NCBI RefSeq assembly: GCF_029953265.1
Contig: NZ_JASBAO010000001.1
Span: 1,054,001-1,118,000, forward strand
Source: Commensalibacter oyaizuii
GTDB taxonomy: Bacteria > Pseudomonadota > Alphaproteobacteria > Acetobacterales > Acetobacteraceae
Length of the DNA: 64,000 nucleotides
Direction: 5' to 3'
The number at the start of each line of letters is the position of its first letter. The first letter of the stretch is position 1. The translations under genes were made by a program, and so were the position numbers. The notes beneath the pieces are model-generated. The model searched no databases. It was given only the letters and a program-made list of their open reading frames with translations, and was not told the origin of the DNA. This document shows, piece by piece, positions 13,122 through 24,269 of this stretch.

Positions 13122-16100
13122 TCATTCAACGTTTTGTTCTAGCTCAACATTTAAACCGAGCGATTTCAGTTCTTTAATCAACACATTAAAGCTTTCTGGA
13201 ATACCAGCTTCAAAATCATCTTGATCCTTGACAATGGCTTCATAAACTTTTGTTCGACCTGAAACGTCATCGGATTTTACCGTTAACATTTCCTGAAGTG
13301 TATACGCTGCGCCATAAGCTTCCAATGCCCAAACTTCCATTTCCCCAAAACGCTGACCACCAAATTGGGCTTTACCGCCCAATGGCTGTTGCGTAACCAA
13401 AGAATACGGACCGATTGAACGTGCGTGGATCTTGTCATCAACCAAGTGATGTAATTTCAACATGTAGATATAACCAACCGTGACAGGACGTTCAAAAACC
13501 TCACCTGTTCGGCCATCAATCAATGTGCTTTGCCCAGAAGGATTCAATCCAGCTTGCGTTAACATACCTTCAATATCTGGAATACTAGCACCGTCAAATA
13601 CTGGCGTCATGATAGATACCCCTTTACGGATATCCTGACAGAATTCAATCAGCTCGTTTTCATCAAGGGTCGCGATTTTTTCATTAAAAATCTGATCACC
13701 ATAAATTTGTTTCAAACGATCTAACAATTCCTGCTTACGCTCTCCTTGACGCATATATTGATCAACCACTTGACTGACTTGTTTACCAACATTGGCACAA
13801 GCCCACCCCAAATGTGTTTCTAGAATCTGACCAACATTCATACGTGAAGGCACACCCAAAGGATTTAACACGAGATCAACGGAAGTTCCATCTTCAAGAA
13901 AAGGCATATCTTCTACAGGAACAACACGGGAAACGACCCCTTTGTTACCATGACGGCCAGCCATTTTATCCCCAGGTTGCAACTTGCGTTTTACAGCAAT
14001 GAAAACTTTAACCATTTTCATTACACCTGGTGGCAATTCATCACCGCGCTGTAGCTTCTCAACTTTATTGTTAAAACGGGCTTGAACACCAGCAACTTCA
14101 CGATCAAAATCGCGTTTTACGGCTTCAATATTTGCCATGACTGCATCATCAGCCACAACAATATTACGCCACGCTCCCTTAGGATGTTCCGCCAATACTT
14201 CTGATGTCAACACGGTTCCAGAAGAAATCCCCTTAAATCCGACACCAGCAGTTTGATTTAACAAATTCTCTCTGAGACGGTTGTAAAAAGAACGTTCTTG
14301 AATAGCCAACTCGTCATCACGGTCCTTACTTAACCGTTCGATTTCAGCACGTTCAATCGCCATAGCACGTTCATCTTTGTCAATACCACGACGAGAGAAC
14401 ACACGAACATCAACAATCGTACCACTGGTCCCAGGAGGAAGTTTTAAAGAAGTATCCCGAACATCAGAGGCTTTTTCACCAAAGATAGAACGAAGTAGTT
14501 TTTCTTCTGGAGTCATTGGACTTTCACCCTTAGGGGTGATTTTACCAACTAGAATATCTCCAGGATTTACCTCAGCACCAATATAGACGATACCTGCCTC
14601 GTCAAGGTTACGCAGCGCTTCTTCGCCAACATTTGGAATATCACGAGTAATTTCCTCTTGACCCAACTTAGTATCACGCGCCATCACTTCGAATTCCTCA
14701 ATATGAATTGAGGTAAAAACGTCATCACGAGCAATACGTTCGGAAATCAAAATTGAATCTTCGAAATTATACCCATTCCAAGGCATAAATGCGACCAATA
14801 CGTTGCGCCCCAATGCCAATTCGCCTAACTCGGTTGATGGACCATCGGCAATAATATCACCTGCGTTAATATGATCACCAACATAAACCAACGGACGTTG
14901 GTTGATACAAGTTGATTGATTCGAACGCGTATACTTACGAAGGCGATAGATATCGACACCTTGCGTTGCACCATTTTCATCAGTTGCTCGCACAACAATA
15001 CGTGCACCATCAATTTGGTCTACAACACCACCACGTTTTGCAACGATCGTTGCACCAGAATCACGAGCCACAGCAGCTTCCATCCCAGTACCCACTAATG
15101 GTGCATCAGAGCGAATCAAGGGTACTGCCTGACGTTGCATGTTTGATCCCATCAATGCACGGTTTGCATCGTCATTTTCAAGGAACGGGATCAAAGCAGC
15201 AGCAACCGATACCAATTGTTTTGGCGATACGTCGCAAGCAGTAACATCTTCAGGTTTTACAAGATGAAAGTCCCCGCTTTTACGAACAGACACTAAATCA
15301 TCCGTTAGATTGCCATCAGCATCTTGCTTTGCATCAGCCTGTGCCACGATCAATTTATCTTCTTCCATTGCAGAGAGATATTTCCATCCATCTTGCAACT
15401 TGCCATCTTGCACCAAGCGATAAGGAGTTTCGATAAACCCGTATTTATTTACCTTAGCATAAGTTGATAAAGAGTTGATCAACCCAATATTCGGACCTTC
15501 AGGGGTTTCAATCGGACAAATACGACCATAGTGTGTTGGATGAACGTCACGAACTTCAAACCCCGCACGTTCGCGGGTTAATCCACCTGGACCCAAAGCA
15601 GATAAACGACGTTTATGCGTCACTTCTGATAATGGATTTGTTTGATCCATAAATTGTGAAAGCTGAGAAGACCCAAAGAATTCGCGTACCGCTGCAACAG
15701 CAGGTTTAGCATTAATCAGATCATGAGGCATGACCGTATCAATATCAACAGACCCCATACGTTCACGAATTGCACGTTCCATTCTCAATAACCCAAGGCG
15801 ATATTGATTTTCCATCAATTCACCCACGGAACGCACACGACGGTTTCCTAAGTTGTCAATGTCATCGACACTGCCATGACCGTCTTTCAATTCACACATA
15901 ATCTTAATTGTGCGTAAAATATCGATTTTGCGTAATACACGAATGGTATCTTCTGCTTCGACACCCAAACGCATATTCATTTTTACACGACCAACGGCGG
16001 ACAAATCGTAACGATCATAATCAAAGAATAGACCGTGCAACAAAGATTCAGCAGTTTCAGCAGTTGGAGGTTCACCAGGACGCATGACCCGATAAATATC

Positions 16101-17294
16101 CACCAAAGCATCATCTCTAGAGGTATTTTTATCCGTTACCAACGTGTTTCGAATCCAAGGACCTGTCGCGTTGTCAATTGCCAACGTTGGAATTTCATCT
16201 AACTTTAATGACTCTAAAATATCAAGCGTTGCCTCGGTTAGCTCTTCGCCTGCCTCGGCATAGATTTCGCCTGTATTTTCGTTAACTAAGTCATGTGCAA
16301 AATAACGACCGACCAAATCTTCACGACGAACCAAGACACGTTGCGTTTTTTCAGCAATTTTACGAACAGTGCGCGCTGTTAATTTTACATTTACATCGGC
16401 AACAACTTTCCCTGTATCAGCATCTACCAAAGGTGCCAATAATTTCATATTACGGAAAGCTTCTGACTCGAAATCACGCGCCCAACCACCATCAACCTTT
16501 TTAAAGGTTACAGTATTATAAAAATAAGAAAGAATTTCATCATCATCCATTCCGCGCACAGGAACGGAATCTATATCACCACCCTCTTTTACTTTTGCAT
16601 CACGTAAAGCAATAGAGTTTGCACCTTCAAGTGCGTATAATAATGTTGTAACTGGAAATTTACGTTTGCGATCAATACGAACATAAATTAAATCTTTACT
16701 GTCAAATTCGAAATCCAACCAAGAACCGCGATATGGAATAATTCTGGCTGTAAATAAAAACTTGCCCGAAGCGTGCGTTTTTCCACCATCATGGTCAAAA
16801 AACACCCCTGGACTACGGTGCATTTGTGATACAATAACGCGTTCAGTACCATTCACAATGAAAGTACCATTTTCCGTCATTAAGGGCATATCACCCATAT
16901 AAACGGGTTGCTCTTTAATATCACGAATGGAACGTGACCCTGTATCTTCGTCAATATCCCAAACAATCAAACGAAGGACAACCTTTAACGGTGCCGCGTA
17001 GGTCAATCCACGCTGAAGACATTCTTCAACATCATATTTCGGTTCTTCAAATTCGTAATTTACAAATTCGAGACGGCCATTACCTGCAAAATCATTGATT
17101 GGAAAAACTGAACGAAATACTTCTTCCAATCCTGTTAATGTACGGTTCTCTGGCTTTACATCGCGCTGTAAAAAAGCCTCATAACTCGCCCGCTGCACAT
17201 CAATAAGATTTGGCATCGGTGCGATCTCTGGAATCCGTCCAAAATTTTTGCGAATGCGCTTGCGTCCCGTGAACGATTTGCTTACCGCGTTCAT
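13122..17294 (-). CDS. rpoB: DNA-directed RNA polymerase subunit beta
   Basis: The beta subunit contributes the RNA polymerase active-site cleft and the rifampicin pocket. The 1390-residue product shows the family landmarks: [23 protein letters not shown] at about residues 545-567 (rifampicin region, with the usual Asp, His and Ser residues, so wild type), [25 protein letters not shown] and the C-terminal [24 protein letters not shown] stretch (key part GEMEVWALE). It starts at [19 protein letters not shown]. It lies downstream of rplL after 278 bases with a stem-loop and upstream of rpoC. Confidence 0.98.
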   Translation of the reverse strand: MNAVSKSFTGRKRIRKNFGRIPEIAPMPNLIDVQRASYEAFLQRDVKPENRTLTGLEEVFRSVFPINDFAGNGRLEFVNYEFEEPKYDVEECLQRGLTYAAPLKVVLRLIVWDIDEDTGSRSIRDIKEQPVYMGDMPLMTENGTFIVNGTERVIVSQMHRSPGVFFDHDGGKTHASGKFLFTARIIPYRGSWLDFEFDSKDLIYVRIDRKRKFPVTTLLYALEGANSIALRDAKVKEGGDIDSVPVRGMDDDEILSYFYNTVTFKKVDGGWARDFESEAFRNMKLLAPLVDADTGKVVADVNVKLTARTVRKIAEKTQRVLVRREDLVGRYFAHDLVNENTGEIYAEAGEELTEATLDILESLKLDEIPTLAIDNATGPWIRNTLVTDKNTSRDDALVDIYRVMRPGEPPTAETAESLLHGLFFDYDRYDLSAVGRVKMNMRLGVEAEDTIRVLRKIDILRTIKIMCELKDGHGSVDDIDNLGNRRVRSVGELMENQYRLGLLRMERAIRERMGSVDIDTVMPHDLINAKPAVAAVREFFGSSQLSQFMDQTNPLSEVTHKRRLSALGPGGLTRERAGFEVRDVHPTHYGRICPIETPEGPNIGLINSLSTYAKVNKYGFIETPYRLVQDGKLQDGWKYLSAMEEDKLIVAQADAKQDADGNLTDDLVSVRKSGDFHLVKPEDVTACDVSPKQLVSVAAALIPFLENDDANRALMGSNMQRQAVPLIRSDAPLVGTGMEAAVARDSGATIVAKRGGVVDQIDGARIVVRATDENGATQGVDIYRLRKYTRSNQSTCINQRPLVYVGDHINAGDIIADGPSTELGELALGRNVLVAFMPWNGYNFEDSILISERIARDDVFTSIHIEEFEVMARDTKLGQEEITRDIPNVGEEALRNLDEAGIVYIGAEVNPGDILVGKITPKGESPMTPEEKLLRSIFGEKASDVRDTSLKLPPGTSGTIVDVRVFSRRGIDKDERAMAIERAEIERLSKDRDDELAIQERSFYNRLRENLLNQTAGVGFKGISSGTVLTSEVLAEHPKGAWRNIVVADDAVMANIEAVKRDFDREVAGVQARFNNKVEKLQRGDELPPGVMKMVKVFIAVKRKLQPGDKMAGRHGNKGVVSRVVPVEDMPFLEDGTSVDLVLNPLGVPSRMNVGQILETHLGWACANVGKQVSQVVDQYMRQGERKQELLDRLKQIYGDQIFNEKIATLDENELIEFCQDIRKGVSIMTPVFDGASIPDIEGMLTQAGLNPSGQSTLIDGRTGEVFERPVTVGYIYMLKLHHLVDDKIHARSIGPYSLVTQQPLGGKAQFGGQRFGEMEVWALEAYGAAYTLQEMLTVKSDDVSGRTKVYEAIVKDQDDFEAGIPESFNVLIKELKSLGLNVELEQNVE

Positions 17295-17484
17295 CGTGTA
17301 TTGTGCCCCATCGCCTGTTGCCTGATATATTCGCTTACTTTATTTAAAATCAGCAAAACAAATAATCTGGCTAATGATAACTACATGTAATCCTGACTAT
17401 ATCAAGATTACGCCCACCCCTAAACTATATAGGGAATCTATACATATTTTAGGTCACTTAAAGAATTTTCTCTTTAACGACCAA

Positions 17485-17518
17485 GCAGGCGGATACCCAA
17501 ATATGGGTTCCGCCCTGC
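17485..17518 (-). terminator. Imperfect GC-rich hairpin in the rplL-rpoB spacer
   Basis: GCAGGGCGGAACCCA and TGGGTATCCGCCTGC form a GC-rich stem with one bulge and one mismatch and a short AAATA-type loop, about 55 bases after rplL on the minus strand. In E. coli the rplL-rpoB spacer carries a partial attenuator and an RNase III site that lower rpoBC relative to rplL. This hairpin is in the equivalent place. It has no strong U-tract. Confidence 0.5.
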
Positions 17519-17572
17519 CAAAATCAAACCGAACAGTATGAAGAAAGCCCCACCACTGTTTGATTTACAATC

Positions 17573-17947
17573 TTATTTAAGTTCGATTGTAGCACCTTGC
17601 TCTTCAAGAGTTTTCTTGATTTTTTCAGCTTCATCTTTACTTACGCCTTCTTTAAGAGTTTTTGGCGCACCTTCAACCATATCTTTAGCTTCTTTCAAGC
17701 CAAGACCTGTGATTGCACGAACTTCTTTAATGACGTTAATTTTTTTGTCACCAGATTTAGCAAGAATTACATCAAATTCTGTTTTTTCTTCAGCAGCGGC
17801 ACCGCCAGCAGCTGGTGCAGCAGCTGCAACAGCAACAGGAGCAGCAGCAGAAACGCCCCATTTTTCTTCTAATAATTTAGAAAGCTCAGCAGCTTCCAAA
17901 ACAGTCAATGCAGATAATTCTTCAACAATTTTAGCTAAATCAGCCAT
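17573..17947 (-). CDS. rplL: 50S ribosomal protein L7/L12
   Basis: L7/L12 forms the multi-copy stalk of the 50S subunit that recruits translational GTPases. The 124-residue protein has the N-terminal dimerisation helix ([21 protein letters not shown]), an Ala/Gly/Pro hinge at about residues 34-55 and the C-terminal domain [21 protein letters not shown] through GATIELK. All parts are normal. It follows rplJ by 89 bases. Confidence 0.98.
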   Translation of the reverse strand: MADLAKIVEELSALTVLEAAELSKLLEEKWGVSAAAPVAVAAAAPAAGGAAAEEKTEFDVILAKSGDKKINVIKEVRAITGLGLKEAKDMVEGAPKTLKEGVSKDEAEKIKKTLEEQGATIELK

Positions 17948-18036
17948 GATATCTATCCTATTTATATACTAATAAGTGGCTCAACACAAGCCCATTGAAA
18001 CATTCAACAGACCAATAAATATTAAAACGCTTAGTC

Positions 18037-18555
18037 CTAAGCCGCTTCACCTTTGTCCGCATAAGCGCCAAAAACCCGTGCCAATTGTCCAGCAGGAGCT
18101 TGAACAACACCAGCAATACGTGTAGCAGGTGTAGAGATAAGCCCAACCAGCTGTGCACGCAAGACATCCAATGAAGGCAATTCAGCAAGAGCTTTAACTT
18201 GATTTAAATCAAGCATTTGCCCATCTAAATTACCACCAAGAATTTCCAGTTTATCATTGGTTTTGGCGAACTCGACGGCTACTTTCGCAACTGAAACTGG
18301 ATCTTGTGCCCATGCAAGAGCAGTAGGTCCAGTTAACAATGGGGTAATAGCTTCGAATGGGGTACCTTTAGCGGCGAGGGTGACCAAGCGGTTTTTTCCA
18401 ACTCTGTAAGTTGCACCAGCAGCGCGCATACGACGACGCAATTCTGTAACAGCAGCAACGTCCAATCCTTTGTTACGTGTAACAACGAGCATTGACGTAT
18501 TTGCGAAAACAGATGCCATGGAAGCAACAAACGCTTGTTTTTCCGTGCGGTCCAA
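18037..18555 (-). CDS. rplJ: 50S ribosomal protein L10
   Basis: L10 anchors the L7/L12 dimers to the 50S stalk base; in many bacteria the L10-L12 complex represses its own mRNA. The 172-residue product starts MDRTEKQAFVASM and has RNKGLDVAAVTELRRRMR and the YRVGKNRLVTLA segment, ending in the helix that binds L12. The start codon is TTG at 18555, supported by GGAG seven bases upstream and by agreement with family N-termini. The 280-base leader upstream contains stem-loops. Confidence 0.95.
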   Translation of the reverse strand: MDRTEKQAFVASMASVFANTSMLVVTRNKGLDVAAVTELRRRMRAAGATYRVGKNRLVTLAAKGTPFEAITPLLTGPTALAWAQDPVSVAKVAVEFAKTNDKLEILGGNLDGQMLDLNQVKALAELPSLDVLRAQLVGLISTPATRIAGVVQAPAGQLARVFGAYADKGEAA

Positions 18556-18835
18556 ATCCCGTCTCCATTTTGATCAGTCAAAAAAAAATGACTTTTCAGG
18601 TTGCCATTTAAGTTATATCCATAAAGATATAACTCGGTTCGCCTGTCCTAAACGGTATCACTAGCACATAAACAGATTACTAAAACCTATAATATACCAG
18701 CCCCGCCTCCCGTTCGCAGCAATAAATACTTTTAAAATAAAATTACGCACGGTCTTGGACAGGTTGGGGCAAATTAAACTTGCCCCGTATATACGTTATT
18801 TTATACAATAAAACAACGATAACTCAAATATCATA
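18556..18835 (-). promoter_or_regulatory. rplJ leader with two perfect stem-loops
   Basis: The 280 bases between rplA and rplJ hold no gene. Two perfect inverted repeats stand out: AGTTATATC / GATATAACT at 18611-18634, close to the rplJ start, and GGGGCAA / TTGCCCC at 18766-18786, just after rplA. The minus strand between them has a TATATTATA stretch that could be a promoter -10. In E. coli the rplJ leader binds the L10-L12 complex. A similar role for the inner hairpin is plausible but unproven here. Confidence 0.4.
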
Positions 18836-19531
18836 TTATCCAGCGTTAACACTAGAAACATCAACTTCAACACCAGGACCCATCGTAGAAGAAAGATAAA
18901 TCTTCTTCATATAGGTACCTTTAACACCTGTAGGACGTGCTTTTTGCACTGCATCCACGAATGCACGGATATTTTCACGAAGATTGTCAGCGTTAAAAGA
19001 TGCTTTACCAACACCAGCATGGACAACACCGCCTTTTTCAGCACGGTATTCCACCTGACCTGATTTAGCAGCTTGTACAGCCCCTTTAACATCCATGGTT
19101 ACGGTTCCTAATTTAGGATTTGGCATCAGACCACGTGGCCCAAGAACCTTACCCAAACGACCAACCAAAGCCATCATATCAGGGGTTGCAATACAGCGAT
19201 CAAAATCAATTTGACCAGCTTGAATTTTTTCAGCTAAATCCTCATCACCAACAACATCGGCACCAGCTTCTTTTGCTTCTTCAGCTTTTGGTCCACGAGC
19301 AAAAACACCAACGCGCAATGTTTTACCTGTTCCATGAGGAAGAGACATCAATCCACGAACCATTTGGTCAGCATAACGAGGATCTACACCCAAGTTGATT
19401 GCAATTTCGATCGTTTCATCAAATTTTGCTTTAGCATTTCCAAGGACTAGTGCAATTGCTTCTTGTAGAGAATAAACTTTATTCCGTTCCAAAGTAGCTT
19501 GAGCCGCAGCAAGACGTTTATTTTTAGCCAT
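18836..19531 (-). CDS. rplA: 50S ribosomal protein L1
   Basis: L1 forms the mobile stalk at the E site and, in many bacteria, represses the rplK-rplA mRNA. The 231-residue product has [25 protein letters not shown], the [20 protein letters not shown] signature and the C-terminal [16 protein letters not shown]. It is full length and follows rplK by 3 bases. A GGGGCAA / TTGCCCC hairpin lies 50 bases after its stop. Confidence 0.98.
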   Translation of the reverse strand: MAKNKRLAAAQATLERNKVYSLQEAIALVLGNAKAKFDETIEIAINLGVDPRYADQMVRGLMSLPHGTGKTLRVGVFARGPKAEEAKEAGADVVGDEDLAEKIQAGQIDFDRCIATPDMMALVGRLGKVLGPRGLMPNPKLGTVTMDVKGAVQAAKSGQVEYRAEKGGVVHAGVGKASFNADNLRENIRAFVDAVQKARPTGVKGTYMKKIYLSSTMGPGVEVDVSSVNAG

Positions 19532-19534
19532 GTC

Positions 19535-19969
19535 TTAAGACTCCTCTACTTTCAAGCCCATTGAACGTGCAGAACCAACCAACATGCGAACTGCACCATC
19601 GACATCATTCGCATTCATGTCCTTCATTTTTTCAGCAGCAATTTCACGCAATTGACTCATTTTAACAGTACCAACTGTTGCACCTTTACCAATTACAGAC
19701 GCCCCTTTGGAAAGCTTGGCTGCTTTCAACAAGAAATAAGTGTTAGGGGGTGTTTTGGTAATAAAGCTAAATGTACGATCTGCATATGCTGTAATCACCA
19801 CAGGAATTGGCATTCCTGGCTCAAGATTTTGCGTTGCAGCATTGAATTCTTTACAGAATTGCATAATATTCAAACCACGTTGCCCCAATGCTGGACCAAC
19901 TGGTGGGGATGGATTTGCCTTCCCCGCAGGAATTTGTAATTTAATGTAGCCAACAATCTTTTTGGCCAT
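19535..19969 (-). CDS. rplK: 50S ribosomal protein L11
   Basis: L11 sits at the GTPase-associated centre of the 50S subunit and is needed for RelA activation. The 144-residue product starts [20 protein letters not shown] and has [24 protein letters not shown] and the C-terminal [11 protein letters not shown]. It is normal. A GGAG ribosome binding site precedes the ATG. It is the first gene of the ribosomal block. The usual upstream genes secE and nusG are not next to it; a promoter-like sequence and an unrelated gene are. Confidence 0.98.
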   Translation of the reverse strand: MAKKIVGYIKLQIPAGKANPSPPVGPALGQRGLNIMQFCKEFNAATQNLEPGMPIPVVITAYADRTFSFITKTPPNTYFLLKAAKLSKGASVIGKGATVGTVKMSQLREIAAEKMKDMNANDVDGAVRMLVGSARSMGLKVEES

Positions 19970-20079
19970 ATCCGGGTCTCCTTAAAATTTTCTACCCAGA
20001 CCGCGGTTCACACGAAAACCCCAAGGAAACATCCCTTAATGATTAGAGTATTCTCCCGCGTTCCGATTAAGAACTTGTT

Positions 20080-20108
20080 TATTTGCTTTCTTTTTAAGAT
20101 TTTGTCAA
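20080..20108 (-). promoter_or_regulatory. Probable promoter of the rplK operon
   Basis: On the minus strand a perfect TTGACA (20108-20103) is followed after 17 bases by CAAATA, about 110 bases before the rplK ATG. The -10 match is weak, but the -35 element, the spacing and the lack of any upstream gene in the same operon all point to a transcription start here. The long leader downstream (with GGGTTTTCGTG and CGCGGTCTGGG) could carry an L1 or L11 control site. Confidence 0.5.
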
Positions 20109-20144
20109 GTCTTTTAAACTTTTTTTATGTAAAATTTTAATTAC

Positions 20145-21398
20145 TTATAACACCGACGGGGCATCAATCGTCTTTATTAAATCAACAACGAAGTCCATAT
20201 TAAAACTATCATCTATGGTTCCACCAATTTTTTGTAATAAGGAGTCTCTAAAAGCAATCTTTTTACTCATATAAAATTTTCTGACTGTTTCATTATAAGA
20301 AGATGATAACTCAATTAGATAAGATATTTTCTCTGAATCCAAAAAAATATTTGTGGCTTCATCAAGATTACATACTTTCCATAAGCTTCCCATGATATTT
20401 ACAGAATTATGCTTAACGTCGTAGTAGTGATGATTGGACACAGCAATCCCTTTGCATCCCCATAATGATGCAATAAGGTGAAAGTGATAGCGGCTTGTAA
20501 TATAAAAACTATGTTTATTGACTGGCAACCCCTGTTCGATTAGGGCGTAATGATCAATATTAGTCACCGTCATACCAAACGATTGAATTCTGTCCAATGT
20601 TGCTTGATCTTGAATTTTAACATCGTCTTCCATAGCGGAAATGATTTTAATGTTTTTAATGTTTTTATTTATATATACAGATAAACAATCGTCTGATAAA
20701 ATCTTGTCAAGAAAACCGTATCCTTCAAATAAGTCATTTTGTAAACAAATTACGATCGACGGATCGTCTTCCTCATTTACCAATATATTTTTATCCGCAC
20801 AAAAAGCCAAAAGAACATCATCGCCAGAAAAACTGATCGCAGATGAATTGCAAAGTGATGATAATAAATTAAAACTTTCCTTATCTCTGACATCAAGATC
20901 TATAAAATATTCCAATAATTTAAGAAGATTATGATTCTTGGGATCGCAAGGTAATACCCCTAAACCAGAAGCAAATACAGGAATTTTAGCTTCTAAACCC
21001 ACCAATAAAGAAGAAATGATCAAACCATAATTATGTTTCCATAAAGAATTTAGATAACCGCCCCCAAAAAGATGAATGGATTCCGTTTCAAATTCCCTTA
21101 AATTTTTAGCAATTAATTTGATCGTTTTTTTATAATGATCGATATCCCGAATGGCTACTTTGCTTCCAGTATAATCAAAATATCCAACCGTACTATAAAT
21201 ACTTTGTAACTCTGACGCAACATGAACATTTTGCACGCGACTTTGATCAATACATTTTTTTAAATTTCTGCCTGGACCATCACAAAATATTATTCTGTCA
21301 TGCAAAACCTGTTGATAATTATCAATCCAAACACGCATTATTGCTTCATCACCAAAATTGGGATGTCCAACGGATCCAACCAGTAAACATGACTTCAT
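20145..21398 (-). CDS. Polysaccharide pyruvyl transferase family protein
   Basis: The 417-residue protein resembles the polysaccharide pyruvyl transferase (CsaB/WcaK-type) family, which adds ketal pyruvate to sugars of cell-surface polymers. Visible family features in order are: GHPNFGDEAIM near residue 12, HLFGGGYLN in the middle of the N-terminal half, FASGLGVLP, a VRDKESFNLL segment, FSGDDVLLAF, and the late ITSRYHFHLIASLWG motif with the conserved RxH. There is no signal peptide, which fits cytoplasmic action. It stands alone, with no other polysaccharide genes nearby, between rplK and an efflux operon, and it is very AT-rich. The acceptor sugar is unknown. Some members of this fold are not pyruvyl transferases. 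Confidence 0.8.
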   Translation of the reverse strand: MKSCLLVGSVGHPNFGDEAIMRVWIDNYQQVLHDRIIFCDGPGRNLKKCIDQSRVQNVHVASELQSIYSTVGYFDYTGSKVAIRDIDHYKKTIKLIAKNLREFETESIHLFGGGYLNSLWKHNYGLIISSLLVGLEAKIPVFASGLGVLPCDPKNHNLLKLLEYFIDLDVRDKESFNLLSSLCNSSAISFSGDDVLLAFCADKNILVNEEDDPSIVICLQNDLFEGYGFLDKILSDDCLSVYINKNIKNIKIISAMEDDVKIQDQATLDRIQSFGMTVTNIDHYALIEQGLPVNKHSFYITSRYHFHLIASLWGCKGIAVSNHHYYDVKHNSVNIMGSLWKVCNLDEATNIFLDSEKISYLIELSSSYNETVRKFYMSKKIAFRDSLLQKIGGTIDDSFNMDFVVDLIKTIDAPSVL

Positions 21399-21453
21399 AC
21401 AATGATATCCCTTTTGAAATAATATTATTTTATATTATATTAAACATATTATC

Positions 21454-23022
21454 CTATTCATCGTTTTTAAGATTATAACTTGATGATTGTTCTTTTTGCT
21501 CATACCCAGGGAATTGATGAGCGTTTCTAAGATTCTGATATTGAAATACCCCCACAGATTCTAAATTCTTTGCGGGCAATTCCTTTATATCCCAACCCCC
21601 ACCTAATGCCCGAATTAATCCAACCGAGGCCTGCATCAAACTGGTTTTTGTCTCAACCTCTGCAATTCGGGCTGTTAAAGCAGCATTTTGGGCAGTCACA
21701 ACATCTAGATAATTCGTTAACCCCCCCGTATATAAAGACATGGCCATACTTTGCGTACGTAATGCAGCATTTACAGCCTCTTTATTTTGTTGCAACTTTG
21801 TGGTCATTCTTTGGGTTAAGGTTAAATTATCTGCAACTTCTTTAAATGCATTCAATACAACAGAACGATAATTATCCTCTGTCTGACGATATTGTGACCA
21901 GCTTCTTTGCAATGTTGCCCTACGCAGACCACCTTGAAACAAGGGCAACGTGGCTTGGACAGCTGCAGACCACATACTGTTGGGCATATTAGCCAATCCA
22001 AAGCCTTTATCCTGAAATCCGCCAACCGCATTAATTGTAATATCAGGATAAAAAGCAGCTTTTGATACGCCAATTGCACGATTAGCAGCAGCCATTTGAC
22101 GTTCAGCACTGGCAATGTCAGGTCGGCGCTGTAATAAACTGGACGGAATACCCAAAGGCACCTTAGGCACCCTCATCGCTTCATTTGACTTTATAGGGGC
22201 AATATGAAAACCCATTGGTACTTTGTTAACCAAAATTGCAATAGCATGCTCAGTAATATCGCGTTGTGCTTGCACCTCTGTTTGTTGTGCTTTAGTCATC
22301 TCCAACTGATTCTCGGCCCTTGAAACATCAATCCCCGCGGCAATTGCCCCCATTTGGCGCATACGCGTTACATCAACCGCGGCTTCGTAATATTGAATGG
22401 ACTCTTTTAAAACTTCGTTTTGCGCATCATATCCCCGCAAAATCATATAATGTCGTGCCAAATCTGCCTGTAAACTTAATTTAGCAGACTGATAATCTGC
22501 AGCACTAACCTGTGCTAAACTGCGTTGCATTTTGATTTGATTGCGAATGCGCCCCCACAAATCAATTTCCCATAATGCAGCCCCCTGATATTCTGTATTG
22601 GTTTCAGTAATAGGTCCATTACTAGTAGAGCTTCGAAATAAACGGTTTTCAGATTGTTTATATTTCCCCCCACCTGCTTGCAAATTTAATTGAGGATATA
22701 ATTGTGACTTAACCTCGCTTAAAATTGCTCTGCTTTGCATAAAAGTTTCAGCCGCAGCCTGCAAATCAGGATTATTTTGATTAAGCTGTTCTTCTAACTG
22801 ATTTAACACAGGATCATTAAATACTGTCCACCAAGTGCCTTTTGGAATTTCATCTGCTGGATTAGCAGGAAAAAAAGGTTTTGTTCCCTGCCAACTATCG
22901 GGCAATGCAAATTGAACAGGCTTATATTTGGGTGCAAGATCACAAGCTGATAATAATAAACAACTTGTGACTAAACAGACGGTTGCTTTTTTATATTTGT
23001 TGTAAGTATAATTAGAAATCAT
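21454..23022 (-). CDS. NodT-family outer membrane efflux lipoprotein
   Basis: This is the outer-membrane channel component of a tripartite efflux pump. The 522-residue protein has a lipoprotein signal ending in LLLSAC with the lipid-bearing cysteine at residue 27. Two OEP repeats with long coiled-coil helices follow, and the family's VPLGIPSSLLQRRPDIASAE motif (key part LLQRRPDI) lies between them. Its ATG overlaps the adaptor stop by four bases (ATGA), so it is translationally coupled as the last gene of the RND operon. It has an extended C-terminal tail after the second repeat. The substrate cannot be told from the sequence. Confidence 0.92.
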   Translation of the reverse strand: MISNYTYNKYKKATVCLVTSCLLLSACDLAPKYKPVQFALPDSWQGTKPFFPANPADEIPKGTWWTVFNDPVLNQLEEQLNQNNPDLQAAAETFMQSRAILSEVKSQLYPQLNLQAGGGKYKQSENRLFRSSTSNGPITETNTEYQGAALWEIDLWGRIRNQIKMQRSLAQVSAADYQSAKLSLQADLARHYMILRGYDAQNEVLKESIQYYEAAVDVTRMRQMGAIAAGIDVSRAENQLEMTKAQQTEVQAQRDITEHAIAILVNKVPMGFHIAPIKSNEAMRVPKVPLGIPSSLLQRRPDIASAERQMAAANRAIGVSKAAFYPDITINAVGGFQDKGFGLANMPNSMWSAAVQATLPLFQGGLRRATLQRSWSQYRQTEDNYRSVVLNAFKEVADNLTLTQRMTTKLQQNKEAVNAALRTQSMAMSLYTGGLTNYLDVVTAQNAALTARIAEVETKTSLMQASVGLIRALGGGWDIKELPAKNLESVGVFQYQNLRNAHQFPGYEQKEQSSSYNLKNDE

Positions 23023-24269
23023 TGTTGCACCTCGCTCGGTTGCACAGCATTCTTTTTCAATGATTCATTTTCATGTTTGGATGTAACATGTTCACTATTT
23101 TGGAAATCATCATTATAACCTGGCGTGCTGTCCACAACCTTCACCAATTGCCCATCCAACAACCCTGCCGAAGGATTATTAACAATCCTATCTGTCTTAC
23201 TAATCCCTGACAAAATTTGAACTGACTTTCCTAGATTATTTCCCAATTGAACATTGTGCATGCGAACACGATTATCAGGGCCAACAACGGCGACCTGCAT
23301 TCCTTGGGCCCTGAAAATCAAAGCTTGTTCTGGAATAATCAGAATATCTGGATCTGCTGGGGCGATAAAATGCACCTGTACAAATGTTCCTGGCCATAAC
23401 AAGTGCGATGCATTATCTACGGTTAACTCTGTCGTAACAGTCCGTGTTGTTGTGTTAAAAGCGCGCGCTGAAGTCAAATAGTTCGCTTTGAAAATTTTAC
23501 CAGGATACTGAATAGTTGTTAATTCAACATTTAATCCAGGCTTGAGAATAGAAGCATAATCTTGAGGAACATCAACAAATACCCGCAAACGCTGAATATC
23601 TGCAACCGTAAATAATTCTGTTGCCTTACCATGACGACTTAGATCACCATTATCATTTACGAAATCACCAATATCAGTCAAACGTGAAGTCACAACACCA
23701 GAAAAAGGGGCGCGAATATTTTTAAAACCTTGTAATGCCTCATATCGTGCTACGTCGTGACTAGCTGCATCAACCAACGCCTGTTGTACTTTGGCGTTTG
23801 CAGCTTGAACATCAACCTCTTGCTGAGAAACCGCCTTTGTTCCTGATAAAGCTTGCCATCGCTTTGCAGTAACTTTGGCCAATTGATATTTTGTTTGCGC
23901 AACCTTTAAATTTGCCTTGGCAGCTTGATATTGTGCGTCCAGCCCAGGTGTATCGATTGTTGCTAGCAAATCACCAGCCTTAACGTCAGCACCATAATCC
24001 TTATACCATCGCTGCACGTATCCGGAAACTTGTGCGTAAATTGGTGCTTGGTACCAGGCGGTCACGTTCCCTGGTAATGTTAGATTTCTTACCGAAGGGC
24101 CCGTCTGGGGGTGAATATATTGCACCCTTGGGATTGAATCCTCTTTTGCCTGTTTTGTTAACTCATGCACATGCTGTTGGCGTTGGATAATTTCAAACCC
24201 TGTATAAACAACTACCCCAATAATCACCACACCAAAAATCGTTTTTGTTTTTTTAGAAAAGCCCGACAT
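23019..24269 (-). CDS. RND efflux periplasmic adaptor subunit
   Basis: This membrane-fusion protein links the inner-membrane RND pump to the outer-membrane channel. I start it at the ATG at 24269 (MSGFSKKTKTIFG), which overlaps the stop of the pump gene by one base (TAATG); the open frame continues upstream into the pump gene. The 416-residue product has an N-terminal membrane anchor at about residues 9-27, a lipoyl half-motif around APIYAQVSGYVQRWYKDYG, a coiled-coil hairpin, the FKNIRAPFSGVVTSRLTDIG second lipoyl half and a beta-barrel. A charged tail of about 40 residues follows the barrel. Confidence 0.93.
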   Translation of the reverse strand: MSGFSKKTKTIFGVVIIGVVVYTGFEIIQRQQHVHELTKQAKEDSIPRVQYIHPQTGPSVRNLTLPGNVTAWYQAPIYAQVSGYVQRWYKDYGADVKAGDLLATIDTPGLDAQYQAAKANLKVAQTKYQLAKVTAKRWQALSGTKAVSQQEVDVQAANAKVQQALVDAASHDVARYEALQGFKNIRAPFSGVVTSRLTDIGDFVNDNGDLSRHGKATELFTVADIQRLRVFVDVPQDYASILKPGLNVELTTIQYPGKIFKANYLTSARAFNTTTRTVTTELTVDNASHLLWPGTFVQVHFIAPADPDILIIPEQALIFRAQGMQVAVVGPDNRVRMHNVQLGNNLGKSVQILSGISKTDRIVNNPSAGLLDGQLVKVVDSTPGYNDDFQNSEHVTSKHENESLKKNAVQPSEVQQ

